The notes under the pieces were generated by a model that was given only the letters and a program-made list of their open reading frames with translations, was not told where the DNA came from and ran no database searches. Below are positions 11,226 through 22,930 of a stretch of DNA of 64,000 nt, piece by piece. Numbering within the stretch: position 1 is the stretch's first letter; the number at the start of each line of letters is the position of its first letter. The stretch covers positions 23,588,867-23,652,866 of the forward strand of contig ML677335.1 of NCBI GenBank assembly GCA_007922305.1, given 5' to 3'. The position numbers and the translations under genes are program-made. The DNA comes from Dermatemys mawii (Eukaryota > Chordata > Testudines > Dermatemydidae).

Positions 11226-11520
11226 TTTTCAGTAACTCTTGTTGTTCAAGATGTGTTGCTCGTGTCCATTCCATGACCCGCTCTACTTCCCAATGGTCAG
11301 AGTTTCTGGCAAGATGGAACTGAAGGTGGAAGGGGGCAGTGGCATCCCTTATACTGTGGCATATGTGCACACTCCAGGGGGCGCTAGAGCCCGTCCTTTA
11401 GGGATACTGCTGAGGAAAAACTTCTGGCACCAGTGCATGGGGTGAGCACACTCCCCCCGGCCTCCGCCAAAGTTGAATGGACTTGAGCAACACATCTTGA
11501 AGAACAGCAGTTCTGGAAAA
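11226..11520. repeat. Inverted-repeat unit (36-bp arms, 223-bp spacer) of the retroelement remnant
   Basis: The left arm (11226-11261, ending CAAGATGTGTTGCTC) and right arm (11485-11520, starting GAGCAACACATCTTG) are reverse complements with only a few mismatches. The inner 15 bases match perfectly. The spacer includes a CAGGGGGCGC stretch. Inverted termini of this kind fit DIRS-like ends or a MITE derived from them. Confidence 0.8.
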
Positions 11521-12324
11521 AGTTAACTGTCTTTTTCACCATTACCTGTCTTTCTCCGCAAACAGCAACCAACAGTATGTTTCATAGTCATTCCCAGTAA
11601 ATCTAAGTATACCACAAAGAAGTTGTAGACTAATGTCTTTCTACATAACCCCTTAAATGACTAAAGGATAATAAAGACCAGCAAGGGAATTTATCATGAG
11701 CGGTTAATCTTTTGTCCACTGCACTCCTCTGATGTCAGGCTTATAATGGATTTGCACAAAATTTTGTCACCAAATCAGAGATGATAGAAATTTTTACAGA
11801 ATTCCATTGAATTTTTTTTTTTTGGTCTAGCTCCATCCCAAATCCTGTGAAGTTATTCAGATGTTGTTTCATTGCCATCTGTGAGCTCAGCGTAGATTCT
11901 TTGTGAGGGTTCAGAATCATTGACCCTGTGTCAATTTATGATTTTTACACTGCAACTGGGGAAAGCTTGTCATTTCACATAGTTTAGAAGTAAAACCAGC
12001 TGAAGCGCTGTAGTGTCTTGATTTGTTTCACTAATGAATGTAAGACCAGCGAATGATTCTTACAAAATTCATGAGTGTGAACCCATGTGAAATGAAACCA
12101 AACAAAAGATTCACGCGAACCCTTCCAAACTTCCAGTTGACATAGTCCAGTTTTGCACAGCATTTGTATATGGTGTGGCCAGAGGATACAAGACAAACAA
12201 AGATAAACCTGAAGCTTCTCCACACCTCTCTGGTGAGGACAAGCCTGGAACGGTAAGGATGCTGAAATGGAAATGGCCTATATTTTCAGATGTGCCCAGC
12301 CAGGCAAAAATAAAGGCTTTTTAT
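11521..12324. other. Intergenic sequence, nothing recognised
   Basis: AT-rich, with a 13-base T run near 11811-11823. No coding or RNA signal found. Confidence 0.55.
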
Positions 12325-13153
12325 CAGAGGTGAAAGTAAGCCAGTCCACCCCAGTATGGCGTACAAGCAAGAACCGGTGCACCATACCGGGGCGGCTTCC
12401 CCAGGTGGCAATTTAAAGGGCCTGAGACTTCCAGCAGGGGCTGGAGCCTCAGGCCCTTTAAATTGCCGCCAGAGCCTCAGGCTCTTTAAATTGCAACCAG
12501 AGCTCCAGATCCAGCTCCTGCTGCCTCTACCGCCCCAGGCCCTTTAAATAGCTGCCAGAGCCCCACCACTGCTACTCGAGCTCTGGCAGCAGGGCTCTGG
12601 ATACGATTTAAAGGCCCCAGGACAGTAGAGGCAGTGGAAGCCCTGGGGTAGCAGCAGCAGGGCTCCGGCGGCTATTTAAAGGGTCCAGGGCTCCCACTGC
12701 CTCTACCACTCTGGGCCCTTTAAATAGCCACCAAAGCCTCATCGCCACTACTCAAGGGCTTTGGGGACAATTTAAAGGGCCTCAGAGGGTAGTGGCAGGC
12801 AGAGCCCCAAGTCCTTTAAATCCCCACCCCAGCCCTGCTGCTGGATCCCCGGGGCTCCATTGGCAATTTAAAGGGCCTGGGACTCCACTGCAGTAGCAGC
12901 AGCTAGAGCCCTGGGCCCTTTAAATTGCCCCTGAATCCCAGGGTTCCCAGCTGCCTCTGCAGCTGGGAGCTCAGGGGGTGATTTAAAAAGTCTGGGGCTC
13001 CCAGCTGCTGCTACCACAGCCCTTGCCCCAGGCCCTTTAAATCCTGATGTAAAGGGCCCATGGATTTAAAGGACCTACCTGTTCCAATTGAGGCCCGCCC
13101 ACTCCTCAGGACTCCAGAGTACTGGTAAATCCTTTAAGTTACTTTCACCTCTG
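12325..13153. mobile_element. Non-autonomous hAT-like transposon with TTTAAA/GGCCC tandem interior
   Basis: Terminal inverted repeats CAGAGGTGAAAGTAAG (12325-12340) and TTACTTTCACCTCTG (13139-13153) are near-perfect complements. The flanking octamers CTTTTTAT and CCTTTCAC agree at 5 of 8 positions, with only C/T changes, so a decayed 8-bp duplication is possible but not proven. The interior has no ORF. It is built of alternating blocks GGCCCTTTAAAT and ATTTAAAGGGCC separated by GC-rich spacers, about a dozen times, making the whole element a mosaic of inverted repeats. Confidence 0.8.
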
Positions 13154-15611
13154 CCTTTCACCAGAAAAGTGAAGAGGCTGTTGGGGTACTTGCACTGGGA
13201 AGGAAGTTGGCTGAGAGGCTGGTGGGGAGTGGAAGAGACAGATGCACGTATAGCATAATATGCAGGCACATTCCCTGGGCAATATGCTCCTATTCCCCTC
13301 CCCCACAATTTCCTTACCACTCCCAAACATTCACAAGTTACGAATCAGTTGCCCCCTCCCCCTGCCTGAAAAACAAGATTGTAAAAATAATTTGGGCTTT
13401 TTATATTCCATCTGTTCTTGAAGTAGCTTAGGTCCCACTCTGCTCCAGTATTCAAGTTTTTCTCTGCAGTCATGAGAGCTAAAACTTTTACATGAAAGAT
13501 GCCAGGTAATTACATGACTCCAGTAGCTGAAGCTCCACATCCATGGGACTGGGCCAGCCTGTTGCAATGGAGAGGGGCAACTTATCAGTTATTCCTGTGA
13601 CTTTAGAATAACACAAAAAAGCAAGTTTGTGTGTGCTGTGGCAATTCTTGTTCTGTCTGTGCAGCCTAACCATAAAGACTATCTGCAAAGTTCACATGCT
13701 TCCTAATGAGCTGTATGCATATTTCTCCCCAGCTAGGGCCACAGGCCAGCCAGTATAACTTCACTCCCAATTACCTCTCTCCTGTCAGTTTGATTCATAT
13801 GGGAAGGAAGCTCCCGGGGGCTGGGGAGGGAGGGAAGCATCAGTGTTTTTCCTCACCACACTGATTCCAGCAGAATGTTAAGAGATTCCCCTATTACAGG
13901 TGGTCTCTCAAGTCATTGCTCTCTGACCTTCCTTCAGCAGCTACACTTAGAGACTTTGCTACCTTGACCTCTACAGTCAAGGGCAATGCATGCTCCTGGG
14001 ACAGTCCTACTTGTTTTGGACTATTGAAAACATTGGTCCTACAGTTTTTTGGTTCCATGTATTTTAAGCTATAGTTAGACTCCCCCACTGCCACGCCTCA
14101 AGTTAGCTACCAGCTAATCCACATATAAACCTGCATCTAATCCAATGTTCTAAAATGCTGTTGGTCTCCTACGTGGACTGAGGGAGCACCAAAACCTGGA
14201 AATGGAGCTCCAAATGTGAAATTAGACTCTCTCAAGACCTAATCCAAAGCCCACTGAAGTCTATGGAAAGACTTCCAGTGTCTTGAATAGGCTTTGCATC
14301 AGTCCCCAGTGATGGAGCATTCCAGGGCAGCTGGTCTGATCCCGTATCCACCCAGACAGGATCGCTGTATCTTGTAGCATTTCACTCTGTAGAACAAATC
14401 GTGCTTTGAAATGTCGACCGCCAGCTGCAGGCTCACTCTCTGCTCCTTCTTTTGCAAGTTTTATGGAGTGATTTGTACTATATTTACACAATGGTGATAA
14501 ACAGTTTTTAAAATGGAACTGAAGAAAATGCAGTGGAATGAATTGCTACAAAAAAGCTCTGTTTACCATTTAAAAAAAATAAAGGTATAAAAATCACCAT
14601 TATAGGGATATTCTCTTAGTCAGATTTGGGTACTTTTCTGTTGATTTGTGTTTCTAATGTGAGGAGAAGAAACCACAGATGCATGTTGAATTCTGCAGGG
14701 AACATATGCATACATTTAAATCATTTACAGCTTTTTACTGGTGCAATTGTAAAGCACATTATTTTTTTGCATTTGTAATTAGGTTCTAAACAGATGGTGA
14801 AGGACTGTAGCTCCCAGTAAGATGGGCTTGTGCTCTGTTGGATTGCATTGGAAGAGCTAACTGAGCTAGGAAAGTTTTCTAATTTATTACATCATATTGG
14901 GAGGGAGGCTATAACTATGTAACGAGTTGGCTAAGTATGAATTCCAGAGAGAGTATATCTATCTGGACAAAATTGAACTAGTCCAATTATCAGCTTATAA
15001 TGTAATCAGTGCATTTCTATGAATACAAACAGCCTTCACCCCCAATATTTAGCATAGATTCCAGACTTTATAACTATGAGTGATACCCAGTAGCTACTGC
15101 ATGATTTGTTCTGCACAGCATAGTTGTTTTTATGCAACAGCATAAGACACAATATCTGCTTTGACAAATGTTTTTAATATAAAGCAGAAGGTTTTGATTT
15201 GAAGAGAGACTGTAAAATTAAAGCAAACTTGAAACATGAGATCACATACAAAGGCTAACTGTCCTGTTTATGGTTTTCACTTTGCTTTTCAGCACCGCCT
15301 TTCCCCTTCAAACCTAACTTCCCATTCCGTTTGAAGATATGGTGTAAAGTTCTTTTAATCCTCTTCCGAAGACAGCATTGTAAGCTGCAGCAATGTCAAA
15401 ACTCAGTCTACAGCTTTCATTGCAGGATTAAGAAGAAGGAACACAATGAGCAGTAAGAGAGAAAACCCTGCTTTTAACCACTCTCACTAAGGGCTGGTAA
15501 AGATGGTTCTGAAAAACACATCACGTGAGCAGTTATACAGTTGTGTGTGTAAGTATGATCCATTTTAACCTTGCTCCCAGAACTGTACTCCTGTACTAAG
15601 TTAATCACACA
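13154..15611. other. Intergenic sequence, no gene seen
   Basis: Mostly unremarkable. A segment at about 14221-14275 (AAGCCCACTGAAGTCTATGG) resembles a short ancient amniote repeat that also appears near 39880 and 52545. An A-rich patch lies at 14570-14585. Confidence 0.5.
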
Positions 15612-15905
15612 GGGTATGTCTACATAGGAATAAAAATACCACATCTGGCCCAGGTCAGCTGACTCAGGCTCATGAGGGTCAGGCTCCGGAGCTGAAAAAC
15701 AGCTGTGTAGACATCCTGGTTCAGGTTGGAACCTAAGTTCTGGGGCCCTGGAAGGATGCAGGTCCCAGAGCTCGGGTTCAGCCCAAGCCTGAATATCTAC
15801 ACAGCGATGTTTAGCCCTGAAGCCCAAGCCCTGCGACCCAGGTTCAGCTGACATGGGCCAGGCACCGCCCTGCTGCAGGGCTTTTGTCCCTGTGTAGACA
15901 TACGC
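15612..15905. mobile_element. MITE with GGGTATGTCTAC-type termini
   Basis: The ends AGGGTATGTCTACATAGG (15611-15628) and CCCTGTGTAGACATACG (15888-15904) are inverted repeats. The interior is about 290 bp and non-coding. The terminal motif is shared with the Harbinger element at 61473, so a Harbinger-derived MITE is likely. A second member sits at 54863. No clear target-site duplication can be read. Confidence 0.75.
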
Positions 15906-16311
15906 TTAGAGAGAAACTAGCTGGATCTGCAGATATTTGCCTTTACCAAGCAGCAACTGCTTTTTATGAGCTAAGTAAGCATGGGTACCAACTGGATCAT
16001 TCCACACCCAGTTATGAGTTGCCTCCTTTTTAAAGATGCTGTGGCTGCCAGGTGACCCCCGTGACCCAGCTGTTGGGTAGTGCAGGCATTCTTAAGACGC
16101 ATTTCCTTGTATTACGAATTAATACATCTCTATACTTCTGGCCTGGTTTATTTTCTGTGGGGAAGGGGAGGAAGGAGATTTACGTGTGCACATAGCTAGG
16201 ACAGGGTAAAAATAGACAGGTGGAAATGCAAGGAGGCAAGAACAAAATAGAATCAGCCTATACCAAGAGCATGTGTCAAGGCTGAACCACTAAAATAGAT
16301 GTGAATGGCTT

Positions 16312-16562
16312 TATAGGGACTGGGACTCTGGATTCCATTCCCAGTTCTACCCCAAAGACCCTGGGACATCTTGGACAAGTTATTTAATTTTGCTGCCCAT
16401 GACTTCCCCGCATGTAAAATGGCAATAATGATACTTCCTTTCTCCCACCCTCAGCCTGGCTTGTATATTTGGATTGTAAATTCTTTGGGGCCAGAGTTGT
16501 TGCTGGTTATGTATGCACCCAGTCTACCTCCATGGTGCCCTGTGCTTGGTTGGTCCCTCTAG
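16312..16562 (+). repeat. CORE/MIR-like SINE with reptile tail
   Basis: MIR-core wording (GGGACATCTTGGACAAGTTATT, GCATGTAAAATGGCAATAATG) leads directly into the tail block GGATTGTAAATTCTTTGGGG...GTGCCCTGTGCTTGG. This copy shows that the separate 'tail' fragments listed elsewhere belong to the same SINE family. Confidence 0.75.
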
Positions 16563-17514
16563 CACGGATGGAGCTCTAGTGGAGTCAAAGCGCTGGCCGT
16601 TTTACCACCATGTCATCTCCCCCTGCTCACAGCATGTCTAAATGACAGTAACAAAAATGCCATTGGCCACCAGCATGTTATCTGCGCCCGAGGTTACACT
16701 GTTGCTACCATTGGCAGTAGTGGGAAATTTTAAAGTGCTCAATGTAGGCAAGGCCCTGAGTCTATGGAACATGAGAGGGGCCCAGTTTCTGCCTAGTTCT
16801 GTGCTGCTCATTCCCCTTGTCCTTCGCTCCACAGCCAGCTCCTTGGCTGGTGACTCATGGAGGTTCCACTTCCAGTTTGTAGGGCAGCCAAGCAGGCAGA
16901 GCCACCACAGGAAAGGAGAACCCGAGACGAGCTAGAAGCAAAAACGCAGATGCTCTGAACAGTTGAGCTCCTTGCTGTGGCAGAGGCACTTACTAGTCAA
17001 ACATTTCAGCATTTAGAGCACACCTCTGGGTCAGGTGTTGCTGGTGCTATTTTAAGCCAGGTGTTTTTGTTCCACAATGGTGCCAGTTCCTCCTCTCTGT
17101 GTTTCTCTCCCTTACCGTCAGCTTAAGAGGCCAGTGGTGCTAGCGCAGGTGTTCCTTGACAGAAAGGACTTGCTGGTGGTGAGCCACTTACCCGCCATTC
17201 CCTTGTGCAGGGTGTGGGGCTTTATACTGGTGGCTTTCTGCCTGCTAGAGAGCAGAAGTTGGGAAGGGAAAGTGACAGTTATAGCTTCCAAATGGCAGCC
17301 ATGCTCTGGTGACTGGCAAAGGAACTTTCTGAGAATTCTGCCCTGGGTCTTAGAGGTCCTGTGGCCCTTATAGGCCTAGATTGCCCAGTCACATAGGGAC
17401 TATGAGAGGAGAGCAAAAGAGATCAAGGCTCCCTCCTGCACCATACTCACCTGGATGGGAGAGCAAGAGCTACTTGTCCAATTCTCCCAGCTGCGGGACT
17501 GGATGTTTTTCTGA

Positions 17515-17590
17515 AAGATCTGCTCTAGGAATTATTCTGGTAAAGTTCTTTGGCCCTTGTTACAGCAGCGGTCAGACTAGATGGTCACTA
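17515..17590 (+). repeat. Short CR1/L3-like 3' fragment
   Basis: GAATTATTCTGGTAAAGTTC followed by GTCAGACTAGATGGTCAC resembles the 3' end of ancient CR1/L3 LINEs. It is only about 75 bp. The rest of 16563-18149 shows no gene or clear repeat. Confidence 0.45.
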
Positions 17591-18149
17591 AAAACGGAGG
17601 GCAGGTTGTCAAGTTCCAATCTAGCCCACAGCCATCACCTCGGCAGCAGTTCCTCACTGATTTCTGGAAGCATGCACCAACTGCAGATCTTCCCCTGTCT
17701 CTCTCTGCCTGACACATCCAAGACAGAGTGATGGTATCAGATGAGCAAATGAGCATGACTTTATAATCTGATGCTCCTTTTGGATTCCACAATCCCATCC
17801 AGAGAGAGAGACTGAACTAGGGACTGAAAAACCATGTTCCTGGTGTTTATGACAGAAAGCCCAGCAAACTATATACAATATGGGCAGTTCTGTTGCCTCT
17901 GTTAGACACATACTAAATGGAATCTAATCTCTCCCTGGCAGGGAATGCTTCATGGACAACTTCAGAAATGAGTCAGAGAAATCCTATGCAGCCAGCCCCT
18001 GCCAGTGCAGGCTTATTCCCTAAGGTATGTAACCTAGTGTTCTAACTCACCTCTCCACTCTCCGCTGTCCTTTGCTCTGCTCTGGAACTCATCTACCCCT
18101 CAGCAGCTTGGTCCAGCTTCTTAGCATCTGACTGCGCAGACAAGTACTT

Positions 18150-18272
18150 CGATTGTGAGCTCTCTGGGACAAGGATCATCTCTTTGCTATGTTTGTACAG
18201 TGCCTAGCACAATGGGGTTGGGGCTGCTAGGAGCTACCACAAATAATAATAATTATTATTAATAATAAGCAA
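18150..18272 (+). repeat. SINE tail fragment (+)
   Basis: GATTGTGAGCTCTCTGGGAC...TTTGTACAGTGCCTAGCACA...GGAGCTACCACAAATAATAA ending in an (AAT)n run. It matches the tail of the SINE at 16312. Confidence 0.8.
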
Positions 18273-18369
18273 TCTCTGAGCAGACCTAACTAAACACCCT
18301 CCCCCTAGAAATATGTCTCCTAGTTACTTCCATTACATGCATTTATTAATAGTTAATATTTACATGATT

Positions 18370-18465
18370 GTGGTGCGTAAAGAATCCAGTCAGGGTTAGG
18401 GCTCCATTGTGATAGGCACTATACAAACACATGAAGTCATGGCTCAGAAAGAGCTTATGAACAAT
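18370..18465 (-). repeat. SINE tail fragment (-)
   Basis: Reverse orientation of the same tail (CTCCATTGTGATAGGCACTATACAAACACAT, then AGAAAGAGCTTATGAACAATC). With 18150-18272 it makes a convergent inverted pair about 100 bp apart. Confidence 0.7.
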
Positions 18466-19373
18466 CTGTGCAGGGGAAGATGTTCCCATGCTCTGGTACC
18501 CCAGTTGTGAGCGTTCTTGGCTAACAGGGCAGCTCACAGGACTAGGACTTGTGACAGGAGGGGAAACCAGCTCCTTTTGGGAAGCTGAAGAGCTAAAGGC
18601 TGTAGTATCTACAATCAGCCTGTAGATGGCACTTTTTACTGTGTCTGCGGTGATGCTGGAAATAAATAGTGGAAAAGAAATAGTGCTCTTACAATGTAAG
18701 GCTCAAAACTAAGAGAGAGAAGGGAAATGTTCAGACTGTCATAAAGTGGCATCTAATGTAATCTGGAGCAATGGCTCCAGATTGCTGCCATTCAGATCCA
18801 AATAAAGGGACTTGAACTCCAACTCTGCCTTTCCCTGCCCATAACTCCTTCCTCACTTGAGGCTTTGAATCACTGAATGGTTGCCTTTCTGCCAGTCTCC
18901 TAACACTCCTCTTTATTGGAAATTACCACAACAGCTATTTCAGAGACTAGAGAAAAAATTCTCTAGCCACTTGAATTGGAGTTGTAAAATCATACTGGAC
19001 ATGATGTTCTTTAACCCCTCGTGTTAGTGTATGGGAAATAGACACTCTTGAATCTAGGAAATTTCTTGATCTCTATGGAAATGAACATATATAATGTAAA
19101 TAGCACTGTAGAAACCAGAAAAAAATATGATAAATTGTTAAAATGGACATATTATAATCTAAATTAGATTATAAACAAAGATTATTCCTTCAGCTTCTCT
19201 TCAATTTAGATAAACCACCCTTAGCCAAATGTTCTCTGCTGTCTACTTTGACAAACACCTTTCAGTCTTTGCAGTAAAGTTATGCTTTTGGGTCTGCAGT
19301 GACAGGATGGTCAGAGCTGTACCTGCAAGCTCATTCCAGGGGGGCCTGGTGCTCCTATCCTAATGCTTTTTCC
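18466..19373. other. Intergenic sequence, nothing recognised
   Basis: No gene or repeat recognised. Short AT palindromes occur near 19150-19170. Confidence 0.5.
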
Positions 19374-20085
19374 CAGGGCTGGTGTAGCCACTAGGCGAAC
19401 TAGGTGGCCAAGATTTGGAGGCCCCAGAAAGCAGTGCCCCAATTTTTTTACACTATTGCTGGAAAATGAATGAATAAAGAAAAGAGAAATGTAATTGAAC
19501 GTGCATTTTAACTTGTCATTCTCTCGTACACTACAGCTATAGCCTACGCCAGCTCTGCTTTGCGGGCACAAGCGTACTGCTTCACTACGGTACAAAGTGG
19601 CAATGATGTCATTTTTCTCGTCACGTGCAGCCGTTACCTGTTTATAGTACTAAGTTTACTAGTTTTTGGAGGTTGTCAACTGAGGCTAACTATTTTTGTT
19701 GAGTTTTTCAGATCTAAGACTCTGGCAAGTGCTGCTGCATCATTTTGCTAATACTTTGTGTCAATTTGTGTGTATGTTAAGTATTTGAGTGTATACGTTT
19801 ATGTGCAAATATGTGTGTAGGTTGTTGAAATTTGTCATATTGATATTGTCAGTTGTTGTTGTATGACGGAGTATCCGCCATTCTAATTTTATAAATGTTA
19901 TTAATAACAATAATTAGATATTCTAAAGGTAGAATAAAATGTAGTAGATTTTGATATGAAGGAAGAAGTATATGTGACTAAAAAGGGTGTATTTTTGGAA
20001 GTATTTTGAAAGTTTATAATAAGTGATGCTCCGGATGGAGGGAGAAGTTTCGTCTAGGGTGCAGAATATCCTTGCACCGGCCCTA
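19374..20085. mobile_element. Non-autonomous hAT transposon with 8-bp TSD
   Basis: Ends CAGGGCTGGTGTAG (19374-19387) and CTTGCACCGGCCCTA (20071-20085) form an imperfect terminal inverted repeat. The 8-bp flanks CTTTTTCC (19366-19373) and CTTATTCC (20086-20093) differ at one base, the size expected of hAT transposases. The 5' part (CCACTAGGCGAACTAGG) recurs, inverted, at 59846-59930. The interior is AT-rich with no transposase frame. Confidence 0.85.
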
Positions 20086-20093
20086 CTTATTCC

Positions 20094-21221
20094 CAGGAAG
20101 TTCAAATTTCTGTGCCTCCAGTTGCATGACATTACACTCTGTTACTGATAATGAGGCACATTTCAGAACATCTAGCTCCTGTTACCAAGGGACTCTGAGG
20201 GATCCCTAAAGCAGTGCAACGCAGATTATACCATCTGTGGAATGGTACTTCATATATAGTCATCCAATCGCTGGCCAAGAATTATGGGATCCATGAGAAT
20301 AGATAGATATCCCAGCACGAAGGTCTTTTGTGTACCCAGCCTTTAGTCTTTCCATCATGTTTAAATATGTGTGATTTTCACAATGCATACTTTATAAAAT
20401 TTTAAAGATAATTACTTTCTCAAAGAAGAAAAATATGATCTTTTTCAGTGCAGAAAGATCAACTTATATATAAGGAATATATACACCATCCCTTTAATCA
20501 CCAAAGTGGACTATCGCTTAACTTTGCAGAGGCTTCTTTTTCGCCTCATTCATTTATAATTTCCCAAATAAATAGCATGATACTAATACTAGTCGTAAAA
20601 TGCTGCATAAAATTAACCTAGAAATGCATTTCATGCAGGAAGAATGGCTCATTGTCAACCATAAAATTCAGATATGTTGCACGGACTATCAAATCAAGCA
20701 GGTTCAATGCAAAGTTGTTCACAGCATTTAGTGAACCTGACTTGGTTGTCCCAGACTTGAGGGGCTGAGCTGGGGTAGGGGAAAGACATCATCATCCATA
20801 TGCTATCTCCATTTTAAAGTGCTGTTCAATGAGGAATAGCATTAATGTTGGGAATTTCTATGGATGTTGATCTATCAGCTTTTCTACTGGGTAATACCAG
20901 TTCTGTGCATTTCTTGACAAGTTGGAAGATGTAGCTTTCTGGTGCCCCATGTGGTCTTCAAATGAGAGTTCTGATGAACCTGGATGGGTTAACTGACCAT
21001 TTGTGTACAAGCAAGAAATGATGCTTAATTCTATATTGCTGAAGGCAATGCCCTCCCTTTGTCACCAAAATGAGGGATTATGATGATTACACTTGGGGGA
21101 ATTACTAAAAGCAAATAATTAACTGATTGATTTAGCTTTTTTGTCTGCTCCTATTCAAATAGTTCATTCTTATAAATTTTCACCTATGGCTTTTCTTTAC
21201 GAACTGGTTGTTTATGAAGTG
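20094..21221. other. Intergenic sequence, nothing recognised
   Basis: AT-rich DNA with no coding, RNA or clear repeat signal. Confidence 0.5.
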
Positions 21222-21345
21222 TTGTTTGTATTGCAGTAGTGCCTAAAAGCTCCAATCAGGACCAACACCTCCTTTGTGCTGGGAGCAGTAAAACACATAG
21301 GAAGACAGGGTCCCTGAAATGTTTACAGTCTAAAAAGACAAACAC
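21222..21345 (-). repeat. SINE tail fragment (-)
   Basis: TTGTATTGCAGTAGTGCCTAAAAGC...ACAGTCTAAAAAGACAAAC is the reverse complement of the SINE tail seen at 18150 and 16420. Confidence 0.8.
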
Positions 21346-22060
21346 TGATGAAGGGTAGGGGAAAGGGCTAGACCATACAAGCAAAAGGATCAGGGAAATG
21401 GCAAGGCATGACACGTGTCCTTAGTTTCATGGCTTTAGTTTCATAGGTTTTATTGATTGTACAAAAACATTTTTGGGGGGCTGGAGAGGCGATAAGTAAG
21501 GGATTGTTGGAATAAGAGAAAGGGATGGACAGAAGCGAGATAAGGATAATAAAGGAAAATAGTTGCCATATTATTCAGCAATTACTTGTCTCTATGTGCT
21601 GCACAGGATTCCAGACAGGTTGTCTGGAAATAAGGAAGACAAAGTTGGAACTCAAGCTGTGTGAGAGTGTGTTTATATTTGTAGCTGTTTTCTTTAATAC
21701 ATTCCTCCCAGTAAATACAGACTATGATTCCACATGTTATGGCAGAAAGAAGGATGAGAAGCATCATGGACAGGAATAATGAATTTGGACAGCTGAAGGG
21801 TTGTAATGGTAGGAGACAGTTGATATGAAATGGATGAGAACCAACTTCAATGGCTAGACAGCAAATGAGGAAAAAAAATAGAGTTCAAATTTCAGGGTTG
21901 ACTGAGTGATTTCAGGAACCTGCGAAGGTTCTTATTAGCTGCTGTTCTTCTCCAGACTGAGGGGAAGCTAATTGGGCCATTGCTACCAGAGTTCAGAATG
22001 GGGTGGTGAGAAGATTTAGGACCTGTGCATAGGGTCATACCACCACATCATAATGGAAGG

Positions 22061-22458
22061 ACAGCCTAGCCAAATTTGAATGAGTGGTGCTGTGACCTGG
22101 TGCCAAAATTAATTGGCACCATGACCCTGTGCACCTTGTCGGAATGTGCAGAGCGGGGATCCGGGCTCAGCCCCTCTGTCACTGTACTGGGAGTATGGGT
22201 GGGTTTGCCATCCAATACCCCTTCCCCTCGGGCCTCCCCTCCACATTGGGCTGGGATTCGGGTTGTCATGCCAAGGTGGAGAGTGCTGCTGCATGTGGTT
22301 GATGGCCCTTTGATGGGGCGAGAAGGTGGCACTGGTGGAGAATAACACTGGCTTGGAGATGCCAGTTGTATCTCCAGTTGTATCAATTTGTACCCTAAGT
22401 GAGTTAAAACAAAATGCAGTCGATGGGTCACCTTAGGACAAAGTTTGGGAACCATTGA
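22061..22458. mobile_element. hAT-like element, right end clear
   Basis: The right end AAAGTTTGGGAACCATTG (22440-22457) is the standard inverted terminus of many hAT elements (CAGTGGTTCCCAAAC family). The left end is weak (CAGCCTAGCCAAATTTGAATG). The flanking octamers do not match well. The interior is non-coding. Confidence 0.5.
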
Positions 22459-22849
22459 CTTAGGGGATACTTAAAAGATCTGCTAGCTGGCTTAGAGACC
22501 ACAGCTCTGCAAACTAGTGTGTATATGACCTAAAACAAGTCAGTCAAGGTTATATGGTGAATGGTGTTCTGTGGTGCTGTAGAATATGAACGAGAGGAAT
22601 AGGACAATGATTCTTGAGTGTAAGAGAGCTGCACTTTAAATAGAAACCCTGGCCTGAATTTATCATGGCGACTCATTGAGCCATCATCTCTGTGATGTCA
22701 GAATGGCTGCAAATGGCCAATCCTGAGCCTGGTCTCCAAATAGCTTTGTATACATATTTTTTCTTAATTATTTTGTCTCTTGCTGTTCTCTACTTTAATT
22801 ATTTGTCTGTGTTCTATGGATGTGACTGAAATCCATCTGTACAGTTTAT

Positions 22850-22930
22850 TTGTATATTCCAGCAGCACTTACTCCGTGTTAAGTGCAGGACCATTCCTGT
22901 CCCCAAAGAGCTCCTAACCTAAGAAAACAA
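22850..22930 (-). repeat. SINE tail fragment (-)
   Basis: TATTCCAGCAGCACTTACTC...CCCCAAAGAGCTCCTAACCTAAG resembles the reverse SINE tail. It is diverged. Confidence 0.55.
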
